NCBI RefSeq assembly: GCF_040802235.1
Contig: NC_133164.1
Span: 117,012,302 to 117,076,301, forward strand
Length of the DNA stretch: 64,000 nucleotides
Direction of reading: 5' to 3'
DNA from: Manis javanica
Lineage: Eukaryota; Chordata; Mammalia; Pholidota; Manidae
In this document: positions 23,497 to 35,409 of the stretch, piece by piece
How the letters are laid out: every line of letters starts with the position of its first letter
Position numbering within the stretch: the first letter of the stretch is position 1
Notes under the pieces: model-generated
The model's input: the letters and a program-made list of their open reading frames with translations, nothing else
What the model was told of the DNA's origin: nothing
Database searches by the model: none
Made by a program: the position numbers and the translations under genes

Positions 23497-25490
23497 TTGA
23501 TCTCGACGTTGCTCCAGTTTAGGGATCCTTTATTGAAATTTGATTCATCTTTCTCCCTTTCTCTCAGTTGTGTTTTATCATATTTTCAGCAACAGTAGAT
23601 CACCATTAACAGTGTCTATTGGACTAGGGTGAAAAAAAACCTCAGGTTTACCAAGTACTTTCTTTCCTCTAATAAAAATGGCCTCACATTGAAGACAGAA
23701 GGCTGATCCGCAGCAGCAGGTCCTCTGTTGGAGGTGAGCTTTGCCACACTCGTGTTGACACATGTGCACCAAGCCATCCTGGGTTATTTAAAGTCCTATC
23801 TTTTCATTTAAGAAAAAAAAAGACCACTTTTCTGTCATGGTTTTGGATGGAGGAAGAAAGCGGTTGGCGGGGTGGCCAGTCTGGAGGGATCCCCGGGCCC
23901 AGGCCAGCTTGTGCCCCTTGTGAAATTTCTCACATTATTTTCATACATGCTTGTTGGATTTCTGTGCTGGAAAATGTTTTGTGAGTCTCTTTGGTGCTGC
24001 AATGAATCTGTGAGCCAAACAGATAGTCAAAATTTTTATTCTCCACTACTTTATCCATTTAAAGAGCTCAGGGCAACTCAGGTGAGGACTAAATCATTAT
24101 CATGTTTTCACTGATGTAAATGGAAAACTTCTGCCACTCTTATTGTGTTGTCTTTCTGACTTATTATTAAATATTTCAAGATTATGGATGTTGGCCCTCC
24201 TTAACTGAGAACTCCAGAATCAAAAAGGTAATTAAGGAGACTCAGAGAGAACAGAGTAAAGGTGTGTGTGTATGTACATAAATGGGTATATGTGGATACA
24301 CCTAAATACGTATATGACACCTGAGCACCATGAAATAGCAATACACAAAAAGGCACAGGAGGGGGTAAAATTATAATCTCATGTTAGGGGAAGAAATGTC
24401 TAGACCTGCATCAGATTTTACTTCATGAACTTATCACATGTGCTCACTTACCTTTTGCATTTCTTCCCACCTCTTGCTCTCGTGGACGGATGCCCAGGGA
24501 CTCTTGGTGTTACCTCCGGGACTGGCCCAACTCCGCGGCCACAATCCTCGGGGTCCCCACACTCTTGCTTCATTTTTAAACAGTTGCTCATTCTTCCTCT
24601 CACTCTTTCCACTCCAAGAAACATAACTCTTCCCCTGGGTTAGTAAATAGTAATTTGGCAACTTGATAATTTTGAGGAAAACAATACAATTCAATTAAGG
24701 GTAGATGCAATTTCAGACAATGTGGGAAAAGTATATATTTTTTTCAGGCAATGAAATTATATTTTCTGGGGTTTTTTTCCCTCTTAATTTAGTACTTACC
24801 ATGCCTACCTATGATCCCACAAAGATCATTTCACATCGGCATCTTTTCTTCAGGTAACAGAATTCATTATATGATGGTCACTGAACTTGTCATTCACTTC
24901 CTGTGTCTTCATTCTAGTCTGAGAAATTCTGTTCTGTTCTCCTCTGAAAGACTTTGTTCTCTGAGGTTTTGCCACACACACTATTTCCCCCAAAAAGCTG
25001 TGTATGTAGTGAATATGTGTGTTTGTTTTGTAAACTGAGTCCTGAATGTGTGTTGGCGAGTTAGGATTACACGGCCCACCCAGAATACTGTGCACATAGA
25101 TATTGCATGATTTATTTCGTTAGCATTACTGTGATCTTTTGAAATAATAAATTGTAGGATATTTTATTAGTTAATGCTATGTTTTTGCAGACCATTTTTT
25201 CCTGCTTCTTCTGAATATGACACTCTAGAAATTTTACCTAGGAGGTGCTCTAGATATATTTTTATCAGCTACATTTAAATTTTATTTGTACTTTTAAAAC
25301 TCAGCAAATGAATGTATTTTGCTAGGCTATTTCTTCCTTGACAATTTGAATTTTGCATGCTGCATCTTTAGTGCCTTCATTACCACACTAGTAGCATTTT
25401 TAATTTCTTTTTCCCTTCTTTTTCCCCCTCCCGCATTTAACATACTAAATACTTAACAAGACTACTTTCTTCTGGGGGTGGTACTGCCTT
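23495..25490. other. Unique DNA
   Basis: No gene recognised. The plus frame at 23872-24114 starts at GTG and contains a donor-like CTCAG|GTGAGG near 24080. 24480-24570 is locally CpG-enriched (about six CpGs in 100 bp). 24270-24330 has short TG/TA-rich stretches. Confidence 0.4.
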
Positions 25491-25985
25491 CCTCAAAATA
25501 CTTAGAAATACCGGAGGGTGTTTTGGCTACGCACGTGAGTAGCCGTGGGATGGACCGCAGGAGTGGCCCGGGTGCTTCCGCCCTCCCTGTCGATCTCCAA
25601 GTCTGTTGCAAGCTGAATGATGGCCCCCGAGAGAGCCAGGTGTTCGTTCCTGGACCCTACAAATGTCACTTTGGGGAATTAACCAGGATCGTCGGAGTGG
25701 GCATCTGATGAAATCGCAGGTGTCCTGGTAAGAGCGAGGCGAAGGGAGACCTGAGGCAGAAGAGGGCATGTGACCGCCAGAGCAAGCCGCTGCGACAGAA
25801 GGGCCGGGGCCACGGGAGGCGATGAATGCATCTCTAGAACCTGGAAAAGGCAAAAAAAAGATTCCATAACCTCTAGAGGGAAACTGATTTTGAACTTCTG
25901 ATCCCCAGAAACTGTGGAAGAATAAATGTGTATTGTTTCAGGCCTAACTTTGTGTCAGTTTGTTACAGAAGGCAAGGAAACTGAC
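25491..25985 (+). mobile_element. MLT1-like MaLR LTR with high CpG content
   Basis: The recognisable LTR starts near 25605 ('aagctgaatgatggccccc'). It passes 'tgtcctggtaagag', 'acctggaaaaggcaa' and 'gaataaatgtgtattg', and ends near 'tttgttacagaaggcaagga' (about 25985). I count 21 CpGs in 25501-25840, far more than expected for so old a family. The first 110 bp (25491-25600) are CpG-rich but not obviously LTR. Frames on both strands are open only because of the GC content. Confidence 0.7.
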
Positions 25986-26029
25986 CCAAAGGCTTCTGAC
26001 AGGTAGCATATTCTCTTCCTGAAAAAATA

Positions 26030-26422
26030 GGGCCTGTTTCCCCAGCCCTGGAATTTGAGCTCAACAATGTAACTTCGGTCCATAGAGTGAGGCAGATATT
26101 TTGATGTGCCAGCTCCTCACAGTTTGGACTTCAAGAACTTGCCTGTTTTTGATTACTTTAGTTACTTCTGCATTTTCAAGAGAAAGACAGGCCAAGTCCA
26201 GTCCTCTGGTTACAGGAAGAGGATAAAGTACGCATGTAGCAGAGCTGCCCCGAGCAAGACTGCCTGGAGGGGGACTCGGTCCGACTATGAGGCAGATGAG
26301 CGAGCCCACCTAAGGGGTCAGCTGAGCTACCAGCACCGACCTTCGGATGCCTCACAAGTAGGAATTTTACTCTATTGAATTTTGAGACATTTTATTTTGC
26401 AGTAATAGCTACCTGATACTAA
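26030..26422 (+). mobile_element. Second LTR-like element (ERVL/MaLR type)
   Basis: A head around 'gagctcaacaatgtaac', a GC-rich middle, and a tail with 'attttgagacattttatttt' and 'gcagtaatagctacctgata' fit the 3' end of ERVL-type LTRs in plus orientation. It follows the MLT1-like LTR by about 45 bp, so the two may be nested or independent insertions. Confidence 0.5.
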
Positions 26423-27489
26423 GGGCAACTAGCACTTAGTGGGTGGGACCAGGTATTCCAAATGATGAAGAATTATCCATCTATTATAATTAACACCCAT
26501 GAGAAATATTGAAAGACTCCCATCTATGAAAGAAGGGTAAGAGGCATATTGGGCTTCCTTGACAGTTAGTAGCTCACACCTGAATCTGTAAGTTAGGTAA
26601 TTTATAGTTTGCACGTAGTGATCTTTGCTTAGGAATTAGTAACAGAGATTTTTCAAACCAAAGGACACTTAATTGACTCAATTATCCCAAATCTCAGGCC
26701 AGTTCCCAAAGAGAAAAAAAAATCACACACATTTCTATGTTGTTCTCAGTCACTAACTCAGTTGCCAGTAGTAATTTGGGCTTATGAGGACACATAGGTT
26801 AAGTCTTGCGTAGCTGTAATGCAATAAGGAAATAGCTATGAGCAAAGTGCCTGGCAGCTAAGTGTTCCTATGAGGTATCTGCAGCTGTCAGGAAAGTTAA
26901 TGATCTGGAGAATAGAGTGTAGATGGCCCAACAGCGGGTCAGTGGTAGAACCGAATTCAGAATCCAGAACTGGCCCTCCATCTTGCTTATTGTGAATCTT
27001 TGGTCTTAGAGAGCCTTTCAAAAATAGTGTTAACTAAGACCTCATCAGTTTTTAAATGTGTAATAAAAAGAATACGAGATTCTCAGAGTTGAAAAAGAGA
27101 GGAGCAATATGCACATTATCATGCACTGCCGTTTAAGGGGCTGCACCTCACAGGCTGCTTCTGCCCCACTGAGGGGAGGCGTGGTTTTCAAGCTCTCCAG
27201 GTTCAGAGACTTGATGTAGCAAGGATTGATTTGGTTTTCTCAAATGCACCATTATCCCATTCACACAAAGCAGATACTCGCCGGAAGAGTAAGTGGATTA
27301 AAGTACAATGGAGACACAGCTGCCAAGCCAACCAGAATTAATCAAATCGAGGCGCCATTCATTTTTGTCCAGCAGGGAAATATATGGGGGAAATCAAAGC
27401 AAGATGAAAGATTACTTGATTAACATAAAATTCAGCTAATATAGTAAATGCTTACTTGTGTCATTCAGGTGTTTCATGCTCAATCTATA
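26423..27489. other. Unique DNA, nothing recognised
   Basis: No gene or nameable repeat. Open frames are below 70 codons. Confidence 0.5.
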
Positions 27490-27675
27490 TCCATTTACCC
27501 AATCCCCACATCAATGCTATAAGGCAGGGACTATTAATAACCGTAAAACTGAGAAAGTTATGCAGTAGCCTGGTTACATACCTCAGTAAGTCACACAGCG
27601 AGCAAGTGGCAGATCTAGGATTTGAACCCCTGAGTCAGATTTTAGAATCTGCACTTTTAACCACCACTTATTGAG
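27490..27675 (-). mobile_element. MIR SINE (minus strand), well preserved
   Basis: In inverted order: 'ctataaggcagggactatta', 'aaaactgagaaagttatgc', 'aagtcacacagcgagcaagt', 'ggatttgaacccctgagtc' (the tRNA B-box-like region) and 'gcacttttaaccaccactt'. This is nearly the complete MIR core and tRNA-related head. Confidence 0.85.
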
Positions 27676-28244
27676 TTAGTTGATGTTGAAAATTGTTTTA
27701 TCAGGTTAGACCAACTGCTCTTGAAAGGTGCTTATCTCCACAAAGCAGCGTATGGTGTGGCAGAACCAGCTAGCTGCTCAGCCACTGTCCCTTCTATCTT
27801 AGAAAGCACATCGAGTTTTCTCTGGGGCAGCGCTGTGCCCAGCAGAAGCTCTCTATTCCCAGCTTCCTTGGCAGCATGGGTGCCATGTGACTCATTTTGG
27901 CCAACAGGAATTAAATTTATATGATAGGCATTTTCCAGAAAGTTCTGCTTTCCTCATTGAACTTCTTTGCGTTGTTTTTCTTCTTTTCTTCCTACTTGAA
28001 ATGTGGAAGGAAAACTGAAGATGGAAGAGCCAACTTAAGAAAATGAGACCCCATGGGTAAGGATGACACAGATGGAGGACAGAGTGACCTGCGAAGTTAA
28101 TGACAGGATGGAGCTGAAGGGGAGGCCAGTCTACTCTCTCCTTGACTATCCATTTCATAAATAAGTAACAATTTAGGGATATCCCTATAGACAGGTACCC
28201 GTCTTCCTTGCTTGACTGAGTAGTTAGAACTCTGCTTGTTTTTG
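27676..28244. other. Unique DNA
   Basis: No gene or nameable repeat. 27760-27910 is GC-richer and may be part of an older unplaced element. Confidence 0.4.
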
Positions 28245-28312
28245 TTATCACTTTGCTCAGAGTCCAGCACAGTGCCAGGCTAACAGTAACTGCTCAACAG
28301 CAAATGAATGCG
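28245..28312 (+). mobile_element. L2/MIR 3' tail fragment
   Basis: Short match to the shared L2/MIR 3' end: 'gtccagcacagtgccaggct', 'aacagtaactgctcaaca' and 'gcaaatgaatg'. Confidence 0.65.
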
Positions 28313-28644
28313 TGAGCATGAATGCAGACTGCCACAAAAACCCACTCTCACTGACACTGTGGTCACGGGGACCACCACTGACAGAGAAGGAAGGGCCATC
28401 ACTGGCAGCTTTTGCAGGTGTTAAGATCTGTTGCCAAGCTTACCTCCTGTCGCCTTTGGGAGATGCTGCCATTGAGAGAACACAAAGGAATGCTTGTTTG
28501 CAATCAGATGTCCAAAAAAGGGGCTGTTGATGAATTTTTAGTGGCAGCATCTTTCAGTCTCGGTTTGGCTGGTGTTACTGTGTGGGATTTCCCAGGCAGC
28601 TTAGAGCCAGGAGACCCACACTTGATTTTGTGCCTAGTATGCTG

Positions 28645-28795
28645 CAGGCCCTTTTCTTTCATCCTCTCTTTCAGTCCTCAGAAGGCAGATGGCACACTTC
28701 TCAGTTTATTGATTAGGAACTTGAGGCTCCAAGTGTCAAGGTCATAGGGCCAGTAGAAGGAGTATCTTGGTACTAAACCCATGCTTTATGGGAAT
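28645..28795 (-). mobile_element. MIR remnant (minus strand)
   Basis: Inverted MIR features: 'tttattgattaggaacttga', 'ggctccaagtgtcaaggtca' and 'tactaaacccatgctttat'. Diverged. Confidence 0.6.
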
Positions 28796-30984
28796 GCCCA
28801 GAGCCCAAACCCATTTGCCTCAGTCTCAGGGGTTTTCCTGAGGTAATCTGCTTGGACCGGAGGGCCACATTCCCCAGACATGGATTTGGGAAGACCCAAA
28901 GGCCCCATGTGCGTCACATGCCAAAGTCGGGTTTGAAGTAGGGGAAGCGAACCATTTCCAAGTCAACTGCTCACCTCGTGCCCTGCCCACGGAGCTCTGC
29001 TGTGACCAGCTGTTCTTGAGGTGCTGTTGGAATGAAAGGCATAATGGTTATCCAACCACACATAGATTCTACAACATAGGGACTAAAATGATTTAAATTA
29101 AAATGATTGTAATTTTTCATCAGAGAAACTCCAGAATCATTTCCATGCTTTAATTTGACTATGGGTCTCTGTTTATGCTCTAATTTCCTTTTATAGTTTA
29201 TTCCCCTCCATCCTCTCTCTAACTTGGTATTTTTTAATGCTTCTCTCAAGCCAGGCCCAGGTAGTCACTTCTCCATCCTTTTATAACTACATTTGGGACC
29301 GTTCAGTTTGTCAAAAGACTTCAACTGACCCCAGACCCTAGGCCAATCCTGACCTCAGAAGAGGCAATGATGATCAGTTTCACACAAAGGACTTCATTTT
29401 TGGGTTCCTATGGCTGCAAATCATCGAAAATATCAGACCCAAATTCCATACTTAGGAGACCTTCATATTCATAAGACCTGTTCTAACTTACATTCTGCTT
29501 CCGGTGACTGGGTCCTTGGCTCATGTTGTTTGTCTTCTCCTTGGGTCAGTCGTGCGTGGGCCTAAGCGTCTGCATTAGTGGCTATTCTGCAGGACTCTGG
29601 GTCTTGTTCAGGCCCCCAGACAAATGCCCAGGGCCCTGCTACCCGCTGGGGGATCACCTGGCTGCAGGTGCTTGCTGGCTTGTCTCTCTGGTTCAGCCTG
29701 CTCTGCGATGCTCCATCACTCTGCTCTGTCTGACTGTCAAGTCATCCCTTTGCTTGTATTGAACTTTTCAAGATAATTAAGTACCAACCCCACAAATGTG
29801 GCAAAAATCATAAAGGTCAGAGCACAGAATGGTAGCGGGTTGCGTGCAGACGGCAGTGCCCTGTAGCATGGCTCTAATGGGAATCTCTGCTTCTGCTTAC
29901 TTCATACTCCCTGTGTCCAGATGGCAAAGACAGAAGCATAAAATAAATGGAAAACTCCATTAAAGAAACACAGCCCCTGAGGGAAAACATGGCTTTAAAG
30001 GAACAGAGAAAAGGCCATGGAGGCCCATCTTGCTGACCCCTCTCCAGTTGTCAGCATCGCACTTGATACAAGGGCTACAAATGAAACATTCCCTTTGCCC
30101 AGTGACTTTGGGAATTTGGGGGTACATGATCATCACAAAACCTAACCGTATTACCGAATGAGAGCCAAAACATAGAATGGGGTATAATCCACCAGGGAAC
30201 CCCAGGAAAGGATCTTGGAAATAATCGAGGCTAAACCGAAAGGCAACAAACGATTGTGCCTCAAGAAGAATGTGCTGGGTCGGCACACGGGAAACCGGCT
30301 GAAGATACAAAACCGAATAAATTGCTAAAAAGAATAAAACATGTTGGTGCTGTCCCATAGCAGGTTAAAGAAATGTTAACTCAGAGAAGAAAAGGATCAC
30401 TTGTGCTTCCATGGAAAGGAACAAGCACAAGAAGAAGGAGCCGTGATGTGGGAGTCACAGGTCAGTTAACAGGTGGAAATGGTCCATAGAAAGGCCCTGT
30501 TTGTTCTAATTATGCATATATCTTCCTCTTCTAAAGTTTTTTTTTTAGTGAAAACTTATTGCTTGCTCAATGGAAACCTTAATTTCCCTCGAGATTAAGT
30601 TGATGATACATAGGAAGAACGCAGTCGTGTCAATACTGCACATCTCTCCTCATGAAACTCGTGCCCAAATCCATCACAGCACGAGACTGACTTCTGCTGT
30701 ATTTCACAACAGGCTGCATTTGCAAGTCACAATTCCGTGGCCTCATTCTTAGAAGAATGGCATATCTCCTCAACAGATATTATCTGGTAGATATGTTGTT
30801 CTTTGTATCTTGATTTAGGAGGTGTGGGAAAAAGGCAGGGTCAGGTTAAGTGACAATAAGAAAACAATTCTGAGTAGATTGGGAAATGAAATACCAAATT
30901 CTTGTCTTCTAGTCCACTTTCTGAAGGCTAATGGTCTGTAGAGAAAAATTAAAGAAACACAATTTAAATAGGTATTTTAGTAGG
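28796..30984. other. Unique DNA with an unremarkable 132-codon frame
   Basis: No nameable repeat. The minus-strand frame 29960-30358 opens with ATG and a hydrophobic N-terminal stretch (LFFLAIYSVLYL), but no domain is recognisable and the sequence looks like a decayed LTR on the opposite strand. Not offered as a gene. Confidence 0.4.
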
Positions 30985-31092
30985 AAATATCCTTGGGCTG
31001 AGAACTGGGACTCTAGCTCTGGTTACAGCTTTAATTTAAAGGTGTGACAGTGGGCAAGTTATCCATCTTCCCTCATCTGAGATACCCCCTGT
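30985..31092 (+). mobile_element. MIR remnant (plus strand)
   Basis: The segment 'gactctagctctggttacag' then 'gtgtgacagtgggcaagtta' and 'cttccctcatctgagatac' follows the MIR core in plus orientation. Confidence 0.7.
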
Positions 31093-34000
31093 GTAACACA
31101 AGGGGGGTCACTTCTGAACACCGACACGTTGGAAAGGGTTCTTTGCCTTCCATTCCCTCTGAAACTCTGAACTTCATCCCTGGATTGCATTTAATCTCTT
31201 CATTAATCACTTTTTCTTTGCAATTCTTTTCCCTCTTTACTCCATCCTGATTAAATTTCATCCCGAAAGAGTTGCCACATTCCCTTCTTCCAGTACTATT
31301 TTCATTGTATAATTTCCCAACTAAACAAAACATTTAGTAACTTCTCAATCCCAAGTGTTGAAACACAAAGGGTATTATCACCCTTACATTTCGAAAGGTC
31401 TTGCGCAATGTTCTTAGATTTCATCAGTCCTGCATATGAATGCCCAGGGTTAGCTTTTCCTTTCACTCCTTTCCTCTTGAATATACAATGCATTTATGGA
31501 CACTCTCGATAAGGCACCTGCAGTCTTAACCTCCTATCAAGTTTTCCCTTTTTTATTTGCCTATTCAAATCTCTTTCCTTCAGTTCCCCGCTGACAGCTC
31601 TCCAGGGAAGTATCAGCTTCCAGGCACGCTGATGCCTTCTTGAGCTCCTAGAGCAGTTTCCAATATATTTCATTCAAAGGTCTAATCATGCTTTACCTTG
31701 TGGCATATGATTATGTTATTGTCATTCAGATTCCTTTCCATTGAATAAAAGATCTGCTTTTCAAAACCTTTGGGAAATAATTTATCTCATAAGCTAAGCT
31801 TTCTAAGCTAACTAGAGATATATTCCTTTTTGCTGTAAAAATTTATTTTAATCATTGCGGATGGAAATACTTCTGAAATAGACAATATAGTTCTGTGACT
31901 TTGGGAATAAAAAATGCCGATTTATTAATTTTCTTGGTGGCTTAGCATAATCACTATTGATATGTTTTTCTAGCATTATATTACAGGGCTGCTCTAAGAT
32001 TACTAATAGGTTCTTAAAAGTACAATACTCACTGAGAAATATTTGTTTTGTAATTTTATTTGTTGTTTCCGTTATAGATATCTGTTTGTAGTTTTCCCCT
32101 TTATAGCAGCTCTCTCATGGCCACTAATTTGTCTGGAACTTGGTAATAACCATATATATTAAATGTTGGCCTATAATATATAGAAGTAGGCTCAGATTGA
32201 ATATAGTATACAAAGTCCTTGAGAGTTAATGCTTAATAGTTAGAACATATTATTTTCTTTTCTGTGAAAGATCTCTATAGATAATTACCTCCTGATATTT
32301 TGCTGAATCCAAGATAGATATGGTTGCGGGACAGCCAAATTTCAAATAGGTTCAAATTATTTTTTTATAACCTGTTTTGACTTTTGTCTTATCTTTCCAA
32401 ATCTACCATTATTAGAAATGTACAGTTCTATGATTTTTAACTCTTTGAAGAATTTAGTTCAATTTTGTACTTTTAAGTGATATGCAAATATGAATTGAAT
32501 TAAGTAATCTCAGACTTGCATAATGATACTTAATTGCCTAATTATTGACTCTTTAACAGATTGCCTATGCAAAATATTTCTTAGAAAGATTGCAGTCGGA
32601 GGAGAGAGGAGAATATGGGAGATAAATCTGTTTCTCAGTGACTTTCTCCATGTTTTCTTTTGTATTGAATTCTTTTTCTTTTCTTTTCTTTCTTTTTTTT
32701 TTACTAATAAGGACCTATGATATGGATGAAATGCATAATTTTTTATCTCTAGTACTTTCTAGTTCTTTATCTAATGTAAGGTGTTTCTCCAACTGCAAAA
32801 TTGCCCTGGTGAGTTGTTAGGTTTTATTTGAGTGCATTTAAGGAAGTCTGCAATGTGTATACAGTTTTTCCTCCCGTTAGACACCTCAGGCCTCTACATT
32901 AGATTTTCCTGTATTTCCTGAGATGATCTCACACATTCCAACCTTCATAGCATCTTAGCATTATGAAGATATTTGAAATGTTACATGGAAGAGAAACATT
33001 TTAACATGTAAATTGCCAGCCAACCTCTTAGGCTCCTTATCAGTTAAGAAGAACCTTGTCTTTACCACCTGGTTTCCTGGGTCTGGGCTGTGTACGGAGA
33101 GAAACGAGACATGTCCCCAACCTTCGCATTGAATCACATTGGAAGAGAGTGAAACTTACCGATGGTGATGAAGTGAATAGACACTGAAGGTGATATGGGT
33201 GGGAAGTGAAGTCAGGAGTCAGTGCAAGTAAGGTTTGCGGGGCATTTAGAGAACAGGAGGAAAGGCACCATACACAAGACAAAGACATGAAAGAAAGAAA
33301 AATGAGTATTTTCTGTTTTAAGAACAAATCCACATTTACTTTCCAATTATATTTGCTAGAAATTTGAAGTCTGAATTTTTGTTTAAATGGTGAGAAAGGT
33401 GTTATACACGTGAATGTAACTATCTTTGCAGAGAAAAGACGACTCCTACAGCTACTGTTACTAAACCTGTGTCCACCCCCACCCCACCCCAGGTAAAATA
33501 TGTACCTTGTATTGCTGAAGTTGGCAAGTTTTTTTCTATGAGTTATGGAATGTAACCCTAGAAAAGAATGGATTGCAATGATATTTAAGGAAACATATAA
33601 TTGAAAGAATTAATTTGATATGTAAAAGATGTTGCATATGAAAATGGACAGCAATATTCTTTATTAACAAAAATTGGAGGCAATTTATGTCTATGATATG
33701 AAATTGCTTATTTGATAGATAAGGTTAATACACTATAACCAATGTAATCAGTAATAATAATAATAGAGGCCTATATTTATTAATAACTCTGCCTCAATAC
33801 AAGTAGTGTGATGTATTAAAGTCAACTCAGTTTTGTAAAAATTTATCTATTTTATATGTTTTCACAAGAAAAAGTTTCCCATAGGGATATTAGTTATTTT
33901 ATTCTTTAATTTTTTGCTGAAATTAACTTTAGCTGGTAAAATTATAATTTTAGTATTTATAATTTCTTTCTTACATGCTTATTAGTATTTTTGCAAAGGT

Positions 34001-34774
34001 CATTAAATATTAATGTAAAAAAAAGATATGAAATTCTTACAACAAGCATTTTAGGCATTATGGTCATTAACAAATTCATAAATTACCCACCAATAAAACC
34101 AGCTCCTTAAATGCAGCCATTACCTCAGAACTGAAGTTCTCAGATTCCAGAACTCCCCACACTGACTGGAACTTGGAAAAGGTACCTCAAAAATTCCTTT
34201 AAATAGCACAGTTTTATTGATTGTGGTTTGGAGAACTGAAAATTCATGCAATCTTCTGTTCTAGAGTTTATGCACAAACAACTTGAAGCAAACTGAGTCT
34301 TCAAATATCAGCATTTTTAACAGCAGACAACACCTGGATGTAGCTGTGCAATAATCCAGGAGGTCAGTGTCCAAGTCATGGGATCGTGAGCACCTTGCCG
34401 CCCCTCTCTGGGCCAGCCCTGCATCATCCATAAGGTAATATTTTCAAGTGGCTTGCTGAGGGTTAACTGGGGAAAATGTATCATGTTCTTGGCACACATT
34501 AGGGGCTTGAAAGGGGTATGGATAACTCGATTTTTAACCACAAATGCTCACTGAATGCAAGCTGTGGCCAAGGAAGAGGCTACTAACTCGATGAAGAATT
34601 CTCGCTGGGGTCTTTAAGCCATAATCCCTACCTCTTCTTAACATATTGACAGATTTGGGAAAGGGTGACCCTTTGTCAGTGTTCCAAACAGGGAGAAGGT
34701 GGTTGAGTTGTTGAAGTGAAACCCTTAAAGGTCCCCCATCAGGCGGCCACATGGCTTCCTCCTCCTGTGTTGAG
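31093..34774. other. Unique AT-rich DNA
   Basis: The largest featureless stretch here. It contains a pyrimidine tract at about 32670-32702, a short (AAT)n at 33755-33768, and a C-rich run at 33474-33490. The minus-strand frame 33040-33333 (97 codons) overlaps a stretch vaguely like an inverted L2, but I cannot confirm it. Confidence 0.45.
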
Positions 34775-34995
34775 GGTTCTATTCACATGCCACCTTTTCA
34801 GAGAGACTTCATTTCCCATCTCTGCCTCATTTCCTCTTTCTCAGCACTTAGCATTTGTTGACGGAGTATGTATTTTATTTTTGTTATCCTTCTAGAATGT
34901 TCAGTGCCATGACCGTAGGTTCTTGTGTGTTTTGTTCACCTACATGTTACCAGAGTCTGGGCACTTAGAAGTTGATCACTATTTCTTGAAAAAGA
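34775..34995 (+). mobile_element. L2 LINE 3' end (plus strand)
   Basis: Order: 'catgccaccttttcagagag', 'tcagcacttagcatttgttg', 'tagaatgttcagtgccatga' and a tail with 'agtctgggcacttagaag'. This is a diverged L2 3' terminus. Confidence 0.65.
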
Positions 34996-35040
34996 AGGCA
35001 TAAATGAAGATAGAATAATGAAAGTCGATTCTTAAAAATG

Positions 35041-35056
35041 AAATTCAAGGTATTTC
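35041..35056 (+). repeat. Target-site duplication, L1 3' side
   Basis: AAATTCAAGGTATTTC. It matches 37104-37119 at 15 of 16 positions and abuts the T-run that is the poly-A tail of the minus-strand L1. Confidence 0.85.
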
Positions 35057-35283
35057 TTTTTGTTTAAATTTTTATTAAGGTATGATTGATATATACTCTT
35101 ATGAAGGTTTCCCATGAAAAAAAATGTGGTTACTACATTTACTCATATTATCAAGTCCCCACCCACACCCCAATGCAGTCACTGTCCATCAGTGCAGCAA
35201 GTTGCCGCAGATCCACTATGTCCCTTCTGTTTGCTACACTGTTCCCCCCGTGATCCCCAACACCATGTGTACTAAACATAATA

Positions 35284-35340
35284 CCCCTCAGCCCCCTTCT
35301 CCCTCCCTCCCCACCTGCCCTCCCACACCCCTCCCCTTTG
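35284..35340 (-). other. G-rich polypurine tract of the L1 3'UTR
   Basis: C-rich on plus, hence G-rich on the L1 sense strand, with several runs of three or more G separated by one to three bases. L1 3'UTRs across mammals carry such G-quadruplex-prone polypurine tracts. This one keeps the property. Confidence 0.8.
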
Positions 35341-35409
35341 GTAACCACTAGTTCACTCTTGGAGTCTCTGAGTCTGCTGCCATTTTGTTCCTTCAGTTTT
35401 GCCTCATTG

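Noticed and set aside
23872-24114. Plus frame ending near a CTCAG|GTGAGG donor
   Set aside because: It starts at GTG, no acceptor or ATG gives an exon of sensible structure, and the peptide is not recognisable.
29960-30358. 132-codon minus-strand ATG frame with a signal-peptide-like N-terminus
   Set aside because: No homologue recognised. Frames of this length are expected a few times by chance in 64 kb, and the opposite strand looks like a decayed repeat.
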